21,979 nt of DNA from Actinomycetota bacterium (GTDB taxonomy: Bacteria; Actinomycetota; Thermoleophilia; Gaiellales; Gaiellaceae): the NCBI GenBank assembly GCA_013696185.1, contig JACCZA010000266.1:1-21979 (forward strand). The letters are read 5' to 3'. Of the stretch, positions 1 to 7,809 are shown piece after piece (within the stretch, counting starts at the first letter, position 1; the number at the start of each line of letters is the position of its first letter). The translations under genes and the position numbers were made by a program. The notes below the pieces were generated by a model. The model made no database searches, had not been told where the DNA came from, and worked only from the letters and a program-made list of their open reading frames with translations.

Positions 1-1270
1 CGTACTTGACGAGGAAGTTGCCGATCGGCTCGGTGATGCCGAAGATCAGCGACGTCGGGTCCTGGATGTAGTCGAGCACGGACTGGATCCCGTCCAGCAG
101 CGTGTCCTGGATCGTCGCGGTGAAGACAGTGGTCGCGGTCTCGAACTCGTCGGGGTAGCTCTCGGCCGCGCCGAGCGCGCGGGCGAGCAGCACGATCGCG
201 ACGATCGCGACCAGCGTCGCCAGCGTGACGAGCTTCGCGCGCTTCCGGCCTTCGTTCGTCAGGTGGCGGCGAGTCGGGTCGGTGCGGTCGGCGATCGCCG
301 CGGTCGCGCGGTCGAGCGCGATCGCCATGATCACGATCGCCGCACCGGCCAGCAGCGCCAGCGCGGCGTTGGAGTAGAGCCCGCTCGTGACGACGTCGCC
401 GAGCCCGCGGCCGCCTATCAGGCCGGCGATCACGACCAGCGAGAGCCCGAACATGATCGTCTGGTTGACCGACAGCAGCAGCTGGCGGCGCGCCAGCGGA
501 AGCTGCACCTTGAAGAGCGTCTGCAGCGACGTCGCGCCGTATGCCTTCGAGGCCTCGACCGTATCGGGCTGGACGCCGCGGATGCCGAGCGCGGTGATCC
601 GCACCGCAGGCGGGACGGCGTAGATCATCGTGCAGATCACGGCGGCGGCCGGCCCGACGGAGAACAGGATCACGACCGGCATCAGGTAGGCGAAGGCGGG
701 CACGATCTGCATCGCGTCGAGCACCGGCGTGATCGCACTGGCGAAGCGCTCGGAGCGGCCGGCGAGGACGCCGAGCGGCATCCCGACAGAGAGCGAGAGG
801 GCGACTGCGGCGAGCATCAGCGCGAGCGTCTGCACGCTCTCCTCCCAGAGGCCGGTCGCCGCGAACGTGAGGAAGGCGCCCAGCACGATCAGGCCGGCGC
901 GGAGGCCGCCGAAGCGGAGCACGACGAAGGTGCCGGTCGCCGCCGTGCCGGCCCAGGTCAGCCAGAGCAGGGCGTCGTTCAGCCACGAGACCAGGTGGTC
1001 GACGAAGGCGCGGGCGCCGTCGAAGATCGTGAAGACGAGGCTCGGCTGCTCGGCGCCGCGCTGGTCGAGCAGCCAGATCTGGAAGCGGTCGAGGTAGCCG
1101 CCGAGCGAGTTCCACTGCAGCGAGAGCGGCCACGCGTAGTCGCGCCGCAGCAGGAGGTAGCAGACGAGCACCGCGGCCACGATCCCCGCCAGCCGCCCGG
1201 GGCGGCTCCGCCACCACGGGCGCGGCGGGACGCTCGGGGCGAGGACGACGCGCTCGGTGGCGACGGACAC
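1..1270 (-). CDS. proW: Glycine betaine/proline-type ABC transporter permease (ProW-like), C-terminus cut by window edge
   Basis: Membrane subunit of a binding-protein-dependent importer for compatible solutes such as glycine betaine. The 423 visible codons show a first hydrophobic segment near residues 26-41, a group of membrane segments at about 105-320, and the EAA loop that contacts the ATPase near 239-258 (starts EASKAYGATS, ends VQLP). After residue 320 comes a charged linker, another hydrophobic helix at 346-363, and a soluble stretch resembling the one at 55-100. This suggests a tandem two-permease protein whose second half lies beyond the edge. The GTG at 1270 was chosen because the frame begins 11 bases after the upstream ATPase stop and has GAGG about 10 bases before it. 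The family call rests on the MPLGVLAGRS and IVPAFAYLMP motifs typical of ProW/OpuAB. The actual substrate is inferred from the neighbouring betaine genes. Confidence 0.9.
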   Translation of the reverse strand, partial: MSVATERVVLAPSVPPRPWWRSRPGRLAGIVAAVLVCYLLLRRDYAWPLSLQWNSLGGYLDRFQIWLLDQRGAEQPSLVFTIFDGARAFVDHLVSWLNDALLWLTWAGTAATGTFVVLRFGGLRAGLIVLGAFLTFAATGLWEESVQTLALMLAAVALSLSVGMPLGVLAGRSERFASAITPVLDAMQIVPAFAYLMPVVILFSVGPAAAVICTMIYAVPPAVRITALGIRGVQPDTVEASKAYGATSLQTLFKVQLPLARRQLLLSVNQTIMFGLSLVVIAGLIGGRGLGDVVTSGLYSNAALALLAGAAIVIMAIALDRATAAIADRTDPTRRHLTNEGRKRAKLVTLATLVAIVAIVLLARALGAAESYPDEFETATTVFTATIQDTLLDGIQSVLDYIQDPTSLIFGITEPIGNFLVKY

Positions 1271-1281
1271 GGGCGCCGGCC

Positions 1282-2376
1282 TCAGTCGCCGACGCCTGCG
1301 ATCGCCTCGAGCACCATCGCGCGGTCGACGACGCCGACGACGCGACCATCCTCGACGGCGCGCACGAGGCAATCGCTCGCGGCGAGCACCGGGATCGCGT
1401 CGCGCACCGTCGTCCGCACGTCGAGCGCCGGGCCGTCCTGCGCCTCCCCGTCTCTCGCGGGCCGCATGATGAAGCGGAGCGTGAGCACGTGCGTCCGCGG
1501 GATGTCGCGGACGAAGTTCGCGACGTACTCGTCGGCGGGCGTGGCGACGAGCTCCTCCGGGGTTCCGAGCTGCACGATCGCGCCGTCGCGCATGAGCGCG
1601 ATCCTGTCGCCGAGCCGCAGCGCCTCCGAGAGATCGTGCGTGATGAAGATCATCGTCTTCTCGGTCTCGATCTGCAGCCGGCAGATCTCGTCCTGCATGT
1701 CGCGCCGGATCAGTGGATCGAGCGCGCTGAAGGGCTCGTCGTAGAGCATCACCGCCGGATCGCCCGCGAAGGCGCGAGCCACCCCCACGCGCTGCTGCAT
1801 CCCGCCCGAGAGCTGGTCCGGGAACGAGTTCTCCACCTCGTCGAGGCCCACGAGCTCGAGCACCGCGCGCGCCCGGGCGAGCCGTTCCTCCTTCGGCACA
1901 CCCTGCACCTCGAGCCCGAAGGCGACGTTCTCGATCACGCGGCGGTGCGCCAGCAGGCCGAAGTGCTGGAAGACCATCGACACCGTTCCGCGGCGAAGCC
2001 GGCGGAGCTCCGACGGGCGTGCCGCGGTCACGTCGCACTCGCCGATCCGGATCCGTCCCGCGGTCGGCTCGATCAGGCGGATCAGCGTCCGGGCGAGCGT
2101 CGACTTGCCGGAGCCCGAGAGGCCCATCACGACGAAGACCTCGCCCGGCCAGACCTTGATCGACACGTCGCGGACCGCGATCGTGCACCCGGTCTTGCGC
2201 CGCAGCTCGGCGCGAGGGAGCTCCGCGTCGGGCGAGCCGAGGATCCGGTCGGCTCGCGGCCCGAAGATCTTCCAGACGCCGTCCGCCTCGAGCAGCGGCC
2301 TCAGCGTGCGGTCGACGCGCTCGCCCGGCCAGACCGGCGGCGGCGGCAGGACGGTCGCGGTCTCAGCGAAGGCCAC
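1282..2376 (-). CDS. proV: Glycine betaine/proline-type ABC transporter ATP-binding protein (ProV-like)
   Basis: ATPase driving the permease encoded just downstream. The 364-residue product has Walker A GLSGSGKS (85-92), Q-loop Q137, signature LSGGMQQR (189-196), Walker B VMLYDEPFSALD (209-220) and switch His247. The N-terminal region before Walker A, with a loop around residues 39-64, is typical of ProV/OpuAA. The C-terminus (about 318-360) looks like one degenerate CBS repeat, whereas OpuA-type proteins carry two; this tail is where ionic strength or nucleotides are sensed in that family. The open frame continues upstream into the cyclodeaminase gene, but the protein-like part begins at a GTG at 2376 preceded by GAGG; no other ATG/GTG lies between it and the conserved domain. 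No ProX binding protein is visible; it may lie beyond the left edge. Confidence 0.92.
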   Translation of the reverse strand: MAFAETATVLPPPPVWPGERVDRTLRPLLEADGVWKIFGPRADRILGSPDAELPRAELRRKTGCTIAVRDVSIKVWPGEVFVVMGLSGSGKSTLARTLIRLIEPTAGRIRIGECDVTAARPSELRRLRRGTVSMVFQHFGLLAHRRVIENVAFGLEVQGVPKEERLARARAVLELVGLDEVENSFPDQLSGGMQQRVGVARAFAGDPAVMLYDEPFSALDPLIRRDMQDEICRLQIETEKTMIFITHDLSEALRLGDRIALMRDGAIVQLGTPEELVATPADEYVANFVRDIPRTHVLTLRFIMRPARDGEAQDGPALDVRTTVRDAIPVLAASDCLVRAVEDGRVVGVVDRAMVLEAIAGVGD

Positions 2377-2530
2377 GTGGGTGTACCTCGTCGACGGAAA
2401 GACGCGTCCCGGCGATGCAGATCGGCAGCATGCGACAACCTTCCTCGGTGGGCCGCCGGCGATTTTCGCACGGTCCGGCCGCGAAAGCGAGCAGCCGCCG
2501 GCGCCGTCGCGCCCGGCAGGCGCCCTGCGA
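2377..2530 (-). other. Intergenic spacer with two weak hairpins, between cyclodeaminase and ProV genes
   Basis: This is the only sizeable gap inside the long minus-strand gene series. Just past the cyclodeaminase stop is a 5-bp stem (GCGCC at 2509-2513, GGCGC at 2519-2523). Further on is a 6-bp inverted repeat, TTTCGC (2464-2469) and GCGAAA (2481-2486), with an 11-base loop. Neither has a clear U-tract, so they are weak terminator or mRNA-processing candidates. No convincing promoter was found for the transporter genes. A 22-codon ORF (2363-2431) overlaps the ProV start and is probably chance. Confidence 0.3.
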
Positions 2531-2965
2531 CTACGCGTGGTTGACATCCACGAGCAGCGCCCCCACGCGCGCTGCGGCCCGCGCGAGCTCCGCGGCGGCC
2601 CTGGCGTCGGCCACGATCGAGCTCTCCAGCTGCCCGGCGACGTGGTCGGCGAGAGCGGCCACCTCCTCGGCGCGGGCGGCGATCTCGGCAGGGACGGCGA
2701 TGATCCGCGCGCGGTTCGCGTCGCTCCGCTCGGCCATGAACGCCGTGTAGGCATCGGCATCCTCGTCGGCGAGCTGGGCGAGACGCGAGCCGAGCGCCTT
2801 CGCGCGCACAACCGACTCCTCGTCCTCGGCAAAGCGGCCGGCCAGCTCGACGAGCGCCGCCGCGAGCGCCGCGGTCAGCGCCGTCGCGGCGCCGCTCGCG
2901 GGCGTCGGCGTTCGCTCGCCGAGCGCCGCGAGGAGCTCGCCGACGCGCAGCTCACCCAGCGGCAT
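2531..2965 (-). CDS. Cyclodeaminase/cyclohydrolase family protein (FTCD C-terminal type), short
   Basis: A 144-residue, all-helical, alanine-rich protein of the formimino-THF cyclodeaminase/methenyl-THF cyclohydrolase family. Family members convert formimino-THF to methenyl-THF with loss of ammonia, or hydrolyse methenyl-THF. The N-terminal pattern (LGELRVGELLAALGERTPTP, then SGAATALTAALAAAL at about 24-38) matches the glycine/serine/alanine-rich folate-site helix of the family. Acidic and charged helices follow (RFAEDEESVVRAKAL, DEDADAYTAFM). It is shorter than the usual 180-210 residues and has no formiminotransferase partner here. The ATG at 2965 overlaps the end of the GMC gene by 14 bases, so it is translated in the same unit. 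In this one-carbon context it may supply the methenyl-THF step, but the reaction is inferred. Confidence 0.75.
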   Translation of the reverse strand: MPLGELRVGELLAALGERTPTPASGAATALTAALAAALVELAGRFAEDEESVVRAKALGSRLAQLADEDADAYTAFMAERSDANRARIIAVPAEIAARAEEVAALADHVAGQLESSIVADARAAAELARAAARVGALLVDVNHA

Positions 2966-4565
2966 GGCGGTAGAACTCGCTCGTCTGGGGCGGGAGCGGC
3001 GTGTTGCCGCGGATCAGGTCGGCGGCCTTCTCGGCCACCATCATCGTGGGCGCGTAGATGTTGCCGTTCGGGACGTAGGGAAAGACGCCGGCGTCGACGA
3101 CGCGCAGCCCCTCGACGCCGTGCACGCGCATCGTCGAGGGATCCACGACCGACTGCTCGTCCGTGCCCATCCGGCACGTGCACGACGGATGGAGGGCCGT
3201 CTCGGCGTCGCGCGCGACCCAGTCGAGAACCTCCTCGTCGGTGTCGACCTCCGCTCCCGGCGAGAGCTCGCCACCGTTGAACGGAGCGAGCGCCGGCTGC
3301 GTCAGGATCGTCCGCGCCGCGCGCACGCTCTCGGTCCACTCACGCCGGTCCTGGTCGGTCGAGAGGTAGTTGAAGCGCAGCGCCGGGTGCACCCGCGGAT
3401 CGGTCGAGACGATCTTCACCGAGCCTCGCGCGTCCGAGTACATCGGACCGACGTGCAGCTGGTAGCCGTGCCCGCCCGCCGCCGTGCCGTCGTAGCGGAC
3501 GGCGATCGGCAGGAAGTGGAACATCACGTTCGGGTAGGCGACGTCCTCGCTCGAGCGGATGAAGCCGCCGGCCTCGAAGTGGTTCGTCGCCCCCGGCCCG
3601 GCCTTGAACAGCAGCCACCGCAGCCCCACGCCCGGCCGGCTGCGCCACCTGTACGCGGGCGCGACGGTCACCGGCAACTTGGAGGAGCACTGCACGTACA
3701 CCTCGAGGTGGTCCTGCAGGTTCTCGCCCACTCCCGGCGCGTCGTGCACCACCTCGACGCCCAGCCCCTCGAGCTCCGCCGCGCTGCCGACACCGGAGAG
3801 CTGCAGCAGCTGCGGAGAGTTGATCGCGCCGCCGCAGAGGATCACCTCGGCCGCACGGATCGTCTCTCCGCCGACCTGCGCGCCGACCGCGCGCGACCCC
3901 TGGAAGAGGATCCGCTCGACGAACGCCCGGGTGCGCACCTCGAGATTCGGGCGCGACCGCGCCGGGTGGAGGTACGCCCGGGCCGCGCTCCAGCGCCGGC
4001 CGCGGCTGATGTTCCGGTCGAAGCGCGCGAAGCCCTCCTGCCGGTAGCCGTTGACGTCGTCGGTCAGCGCGTAGCCCGCCTCCTGCACCGCGTCGAAGAA
4101 CGCTGCGTACAGCGGGCCGTCGGCCGGGCCGCGCTCGAGGAGCAGGGGCCCGTCCCCGCCCCGCCACTCGTCCGCGCCGACGTCGACGGTCTCCATCCGC
4201 TTGAAGTACGGAAGCACGTGCGCGTAGTCCCACTCCGGCAGCCCCCACCGCTCGTAGTCGAGCGGATTGCCGCGCTGGAAGATCATCCCGTTGATCGAGC
4301 TCGACCCGCCGAGGAGCTTCCCCCGGGCGTGGTAGATGCGACGGCCGTGCATGAACGGCTCCGGCTCCGACTCGTACTTCCAGTCGTAGAAGCGGTTGCC
4401 GATCGGGAAGGAGAGCGCGGCCGGCATGTGCACGTAGAGGTCCCACCACGCGTCCTTCCGGCCGGCCTCGAGCACGAGCACGCGCGTCGAGGCATCCTCC
4501 GTCAGCCGCGCGGCGAGCACGCAGCCGGCGGAGCCGCCGCCGACGATCACGTAGTCCCACGTCAC
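2952..4565 (-). CDS. betA: GMC-family FAD dehydrogenase, choline dehydrogenase-like
   Basis: FAD-dependent alcohol dehydrogenase; BetA oxidises choline to betaine aldehyde and passes electrons to the respiratory chain. The 537-residue product has the FAD dinucleotide motif GGGSAG (9-14) and a BetA-like stretch from 48 to 108 including MPAALSFP, ARGKLLGGSSSINGM and RGNPLDYERW. It also has the second GMC signature around CGGAINSPQLLQLSGVG (244-260), the catalytic His459 in ALHPSCTCRMG, and Asn501 in NGNIYAPTMM. Length is near that of BetA (about 550). The open frame extends far upstream into the aldehyde dehydrogenase gene. The true start is the GTG at 4565, which overlaps the upstream stop as GTGA and lies only three codons before the FAD motif region. 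Other quaternary amino-alcohols remain possible substrates. Confidence 0.87.
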   Translation of the reverse strand: MTWDYVIVGGGSAGCVLAARLTEDASTRVLVLEAGRKDAWWDLYVHMPAALSFPIGNRFYDWKYESEPEPFMHGRRIYHARGKLLGGSSSINGMIFQRGNPLDYERWGLPEWDYAHVLPYFKRMETVDVGADEWRGGDGPLLLERGPADGPLYAAFFDAVQEAGYALTDDVNGYRQEGFARFDRNISRGRRWSAARAYLHPARSRPNLEVRTRAFVERILFQGSRAVGAQVGGETIRAAEVILCGGAINSPQLLQLSGVGSAAELEGLGVEVVHDAPGVGENLQDHLEVYVQCSSKLPVTVAPAYRWRSRPGVGLRWLLFKAGPGATNHFEAGGFIRSSEDVAYPNVMFHFLPIAVRYDGTAAGGHGYQLHVGPMYSDARGSVKIVSTDPRVHPALRFNYLSTDQDRREWTESVRAARTILTQPALAPFNGGELSPGAEVDTDEEVLDWVARDAETALHPSCTCRMGTDEQSVVDPSTMRVHGVEGLRVVDAGVFPYVPNGNIYAPTMMVAEKAADLIRGNTPLPPQTSEFYRHAAG

Positions 4566-5995
4566 GAGACGACGACGGTCTGGAGCTCGGTGAACGACTC
4601 CATCGGCGCCGTTCCGCCGACGCGGCCGATCCCGCTCGCGCTGCCCGAGCGGCCGCCGAACGGCAGGTGCGACTCCCAGTAGTTCGACGAGTCGTTGATG
4701 TTGACCCAGCCCGCGCGGACCGCGTCCGCGTAGCGGAGCCCCCGGGCCAGGTCCCGCGTGAAGATCGCAGACAGGAGCCCGTACGGCGAGGCGTTCGCGA
4801 GCTCGATCGCCTGCTCGAGCGACTCGATCGCGACGACCGGAGCAACGGGGCCGAACGTCTCCTCGCGCGCGACGAGCGACTCCGGCGGCACGCCGTCGAG
4901 CACGGTCGGCTGCCAGTAGAGCCGCGTCGGGAAGCCGTCGGCCCGCGCTCCGCCGTGGATCAGCTCGGCGCCGCGCCCGAGCGCATCCGCCACGTGCTCG
5001 TCCATCTTGTCCGCGACGCCCGCGTTGTTGAGCGGGCCCATCGTCGTGCCCTCCGCGAACGGGTCGCCGAGCACGACGCGCTCCGCCACGAGCCGGGCGA
5101 GGCGCTCGACGAACTCGTCGCGGACGTCCTCGTGCACGAGCAGCCGCTCTCCGGCGGTGCAGCTCTGGCCCGCGCACATGAAGCACGCGGTCACGCTCGC
5201 CTCGGCCGCGAGGTCGAGGTCGGCGTCCTCCAGCACGACGACCGGTCCGTTGCCGCCGAGCTCGAGGACGATCGCCTTGCCCGCCGCCGCCTCGGCCACC
5301 TTCCGCCCCGTCTCGGTCGAGCCGATGAAGCCGACCCCGTGCGTGCCGGGATGTCTGGCGATCTCGTCACCGACCGTCGAGCCCGGCCCGGTGACGAGGT
5401 TGAAGACGCCGGGCGGGAGGTCGGCCTCGGCGACGCACTCCGCGAGCGCGACGGCGGCCACGGCGGTCGTCGAGGCCGGCGTCCAAACGACCGTGTTGCC
5501 GGACGCGAGGGCGGGCGCGATCAGCTCGGCGGGCATCGTGTAGGGCCAGTTCCACGGCGTGATCACGCCGATCACGCCACGCGGGCGCCGGACGAGCAGC
5601 ACGCGCTTGCCGGGCGTGAACGAGTTGGCGAGGCGGCCCTCGAGCCGCTTGCCGTCCTCGGCGGCGTTCCGCCAGTACTGGACGAGCTCCTCGACCTCGT
5701 CACGGGACTCGTGCAGCGGCTTGCCCTGGTCGAGCGTCAGCGTGTGCGCGAGCTCGTCGCGCCGGCGCTCGACCAGGTCGGCGACGCGGTGCAGGGAGGC
5801 GGCGCGGGCGAAAGGCGTCAGGCGGGCCCAGGCGCCCGCCGCCCGGTTCGCCGCGGCGATCGCACGCCGTGCGTCCTCGCGCGACCCCTGCGGGATGTCG
5901 GCGATCGCCTCGCCCGTCGCGGGCGAGTCGGCGACGAACGTCTCGCCGCTCTCCGACGCGGTCCACGCGCCGTCGACGAACATCTCAGACGCCAC
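4562..5995 (-). CDS. NAD(P)-dependent aldehyde dehydrogenase, probably acting on betaine aldehyde
   Basis: A 477-residue aldehyde dehydrogenase superfamily enzyme. Visible residues are the oxyanion-hole Asn149 in TPWNW, the general base Glu245 in LELGG, the catalytic Cys279 in GQSCTAGERL, and the EETFGPVAPV motif near residue 380. Placed immediately before a BetA-like gene with a 4-base overlap, it most likely converts betaine aldehyde to glycine betaine. Sequence alone does not separate this from other members such as semialdehyde dehydrogenases. One oddity: the cofactor-binding stretch reads NTVVWTPAS, so the usual lysine in the KPA/KPS motif is a threonine (172). The GTG at 5995 overlaps the end of the CBS gene by 11 bases. 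An ATG four codons later (5983) is an alternative start. Confidence 0.87.
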   Translation of the reverse strand: MASEMFVDGAWTASESGETFVADSPATGEAIADIPQGSREDARRAIAAANRAAGAWARLTPFARAASLHRVADLVERRRDELAHTLTLDQGKPLHESRDEVEELVQYWRNAAEDGKRLEGRLANSFTPGKRVLLVRRPRGVIGVITPWNWPYTMPAELIAPALASGNTVVWTPASTTAVAAVALAECVAEADLPPGVFNLVTGPGSTVGDEIARHPGTHGVGFIGSTETGRKVAEAAAGKAIVLELGGNGPVVVLEDADLDLAAEASVTACFMCAGQSCTAGERLLVHEDVRDEFVERLARLVAERVVLGDPFAEGTTMGPLNNAGVADKMDEHVADALGRGAELIHGGARADGFPTRLYWQPTVLDGVPPESLVAREETFGPVAPVVAIESLEQAIELANASPYGLLSAIFTRDLARGLRYADAVRAGWVNINDSSNYWESHLPFGGRSGSASGIGRVGGTAPMESFTELQTVVVS

Positions 5996-6380
5996 GGGGG
6001 CTCACGTCCTCGAGCGCCACGCGCATCAGGTCGCGGATGGAGACGATGCCGACGGGCCTGCCGCCCTCGAGCACCGGCAGGTGCCGAAAGCCGCCGTGGA
6101 TCATCACCACCGCGGCCTGCTGGGTGCTCTCGTCCGCCTCCACGGTCTCGGGGTCCGCCGTCATCCACCCCGAGACGTGCCCGTCGACGCTCCCCGAGGC
6201 GACGGCCCGCAGCACGTCGCGCTCCGTCACGATCCCCCGTAGCCGCCCCTCGGCCACGACGAGCGCCGCGCCGACCTGCCGCGCGGTCATCGCGGCCGCC
6301 ACCTCCACGAGCGTCGCACTCTGCTCGACCGTCAGCAGGTTGCGCGCCATCACGTCTCCGACCGCCGTCGGCTCAGTCAC
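5985..6380 (-). CDS. Stand-alone protein with two CBS domains
   Basis: A 131-residue soluble protein made of a CBS pair (about 5-60 and 70-127) and little else. The typical patterns are present: VGDVMARNLLTV, GIVTERDVLRAV, MTADPETVEADESTQQAA and GIVSIRDLMRVAL. Such pairs bind adenine nucleotides or S-adenosylmethionine and act as regulatory modules; the ligand here is unknown. The gene overlaps the MttB gene by 8 bases and the aldehyde dehydrogenase gene by 11, so it is clearly co-translated. Its GTG start at 6380 has a strong AAGGAG about 6 bases upstream. Possible roles (inference) are an energy-state sensor for the methyltransferase, or a partner for the single-CBS ProV-like ATPase encoded downstream. 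Confidence 0.88.
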   Translation of the reverse strand: MTEPTAVGDVMARNLLTVEQSATLVEVAAAMTARQVGAALVVAEGRLRGIVTERDVLRAVASGSVDGHVSGWMTADPETVEADESTQQAAVVMIHGGFRHLPVLEGGRPVGIVSIRDLMRVALEDVSPRGV

Positions 6381-7809
6381 CGAGCTCCTTCCTCCGCCGG
6401 TCGACGTACGCCTCGAGCTCGTCCTTCAGCCCCGCGTCGAGCTCGGGCTCGGAGTACTCCTCGAGCGTCTTGCGCCAGACGTCGGAGGCACGCGCCGCCG
6501 CGTCCTTGCCGCCGTTCCGGGCCCAGCGCTCGTAGTTGTCGGTCGACGACAAGAGCGGCCGGTAGAAGCACTCGCGGAAGCGCTCGAGGGTGTGCGCGGC
6601 GCCGAGGAAGTGGCCGCCCTGGAGCACCTCCTGGTGCGCGCCGTAGGCGAGCGTCTCCTCGTTGATCTGGAGCGGCTCGAACACGTGGTGCAGCATCCGC
6701 AAGAGCTCGACGTCGACGACGAGCTTCTCGTAGCAGGAGACGAGTCCCGACTCCAGCCAGCCGGCTGCGTGCATGACGAAGTTCGTGCCCGCGAGGAAGG
6801 TCGGCCACAGCGTCATCGCCGCCTCGTACGCCGCCTGGGCGTCGACCGTCTGCGACGAGGTCAGGCCGCCGCCGCCGCGAAACGGCAGCCCGTAGTGGCG
6901 CGCGATCTGGCCCGTGCAGAGCAGTCCCACCGCGGACTCGGGCGTCCCGAAGCTCGGCGAGCCGGATTGCATATCGGTGTTCGAGAGGAACGAGCCGAAG
7001 ACGGTCGGGCAGCCCGGGCGGATCGTCTGCACGAGCGCGATGCCCGCGAGCGCCTCGCCCACCTGCTGCGCGAGCGTCGCGGCCACGGAGACCGGCGACA
7101 TCGCGCCCATGAGGAGGAACGGCGTGATCACGAGGGCCTGGTTGGCCTTCGCGTAGGCGAGGAGAGCCGAGAGCATGCGGTCGTCGTAGCGCAGCGGCGA
7201 GTTGACGTTGATCAGCGAGATGGTCGCCGGCGTCCGCTCGAGCGACTCGCGACCGAAGACGATCTCCGTCAGCGCGATCGTGTCCTCGGCGTTCGGGCCT
7301 GACGTGACCGAGCCCATGAACGGCTTGTCCGAGAGCGTCATCAGCGCGTAGACCATGTCCAGGTGACGCGAGTCGAGCGGCGTGTCGTTCGGCTCGCAGA
7401 TCGTGCCGCCCGGCGTGTCCAGCTGCGGGAATGCCTGCGCGAGCCGGACGAGGTTCTGGAAGTCGGCATAGGTCGCCTCGCGCCGCTCGATCCCCTCGCG
7501 CACGAACGGGCAGCCGTAGACGGCCCCGAAGGCCATGTGGTTGCCGCCGATGTGGATCGTGCGCGCGGGGTTGCGCGCCTGCAGGTCGAACTCCCGCGGC
7601 GCCTTCGCGACCTGGTGGAGGATCCAGTCCGGGTCGAGCTTCACGAGCTGCCCCTCGACCTTCTGCCCCTCCGTCTCGAACGCGGCGAGCGCCTCGTCGT
7701 GGAGGAAGTCGATCCCGAGCTCGCTGACGATCCTGCGCCAGCCTCGCTCGAGCTCCTGCAGCGAGGACTCGTCGAGGATGTCGTACCTCGGCAGCTCGTT
7801 GATCAGCAT
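6373..7809 (-). CDS. MttB-family (non-pyrrolysine) quaternary amine:corrinoid methyltransferase
   Basis: A 478-residue TIM-barrel protein of the trimethylamine methyltransferase (MttB) family. Members without pyrrolysine demethylate quaternary amines; MtgB, for example, uses glycine betaine and methylates Co(I) on a small corrinoid protein. Supporting motifs are TPGGTICEPNDTP (132-144), FMGSVTSGPNAEDT, the MGAMSPVSVAATLAQQ stretch (234-249), FGSFLSNTDMQSG and PDAQAAYEA-like TVDAQAAYEA (321-330). The frame runs through with no in-frame amber codon and ends in TGA. Start is ATG 7809 with AAGGGA upstream, overlapping the DUF1638 end by 7 bases. The corrinoid protein, pterin methyltransferase and reactivase are in the same unit. 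Glycine betaine is the favoured substrate given the BetA-like gene and the dimethylglycine dehydrogenase nearby. Proline betaine, carnitine or choline are alternatives. Confidence 0.9.
   Translation of the reverse strand: MLINELPRYDILDESSLQELERGWRRIVSELGIDFLHDEALAAFETEGQKVEGQLVKLDPDWILHQVAKAPREFDLQARNPARTIHIGGNHMAFGAVYGCPFVREGIERREATYADFQNLVRLAQAFPQLDTPGGTICEPNDTPLDSRHLDMVYALMTLSDKPFMGSVTSGPNAEDTIALTEIVFGRESLERTPATISLINVNSPLRYDDRMLSALLAYAKANQALVITPFLLMGAMSPVSVAATLAQQVGEALAGIALVQTIRPGCPTVFGSFLSNTDMQSGSPSFGTPESAVGLLCTGQIARHYGLPFRGGGGLTSSQTVDAQAAYEAAMTLWPTFLAGTNFVMHAAGWLESGLVSCYEKLVVDVELLRMLHHVFEPLQINEETLAYGAHQEVLQGGHFLGAAHTLERFRECFYRPLLSSTDNYERWARNGGKDAAARASDVWRKTLEEYSEPELDAGLKDELEAYVDRRRKELGD

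Noticed and set aside
263..1744. 493-codon plus-strand open frame over the permease and ATPase genes
   Set aside because: No recognisable motifs, while the minus strand encodes a clear ABC permease and ATPase here.
2363..2431. 22-codon ORF that could be a leader peptide for the ProV gene
   Set aside because: No Shine-Dalgarno support, no regulatory codon run, and it overlaps the ProV start in another frame; probably chance.
4566..5186. N-terminal extension of the GMC dehydrogenase frame into the aldehyde dehydrogenase gene
   Set aside because: The extension is arginine-rich shadow sequence. The GTG at 4565 lies just before the FAD motif and overlaps the upstream stop.
6373..7809. Pyrrolysine-containing MttB
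   Set aside because: The coding frame has no internal stop, so no amber-encoded pyrrolysine. No pyl genes are in the window.
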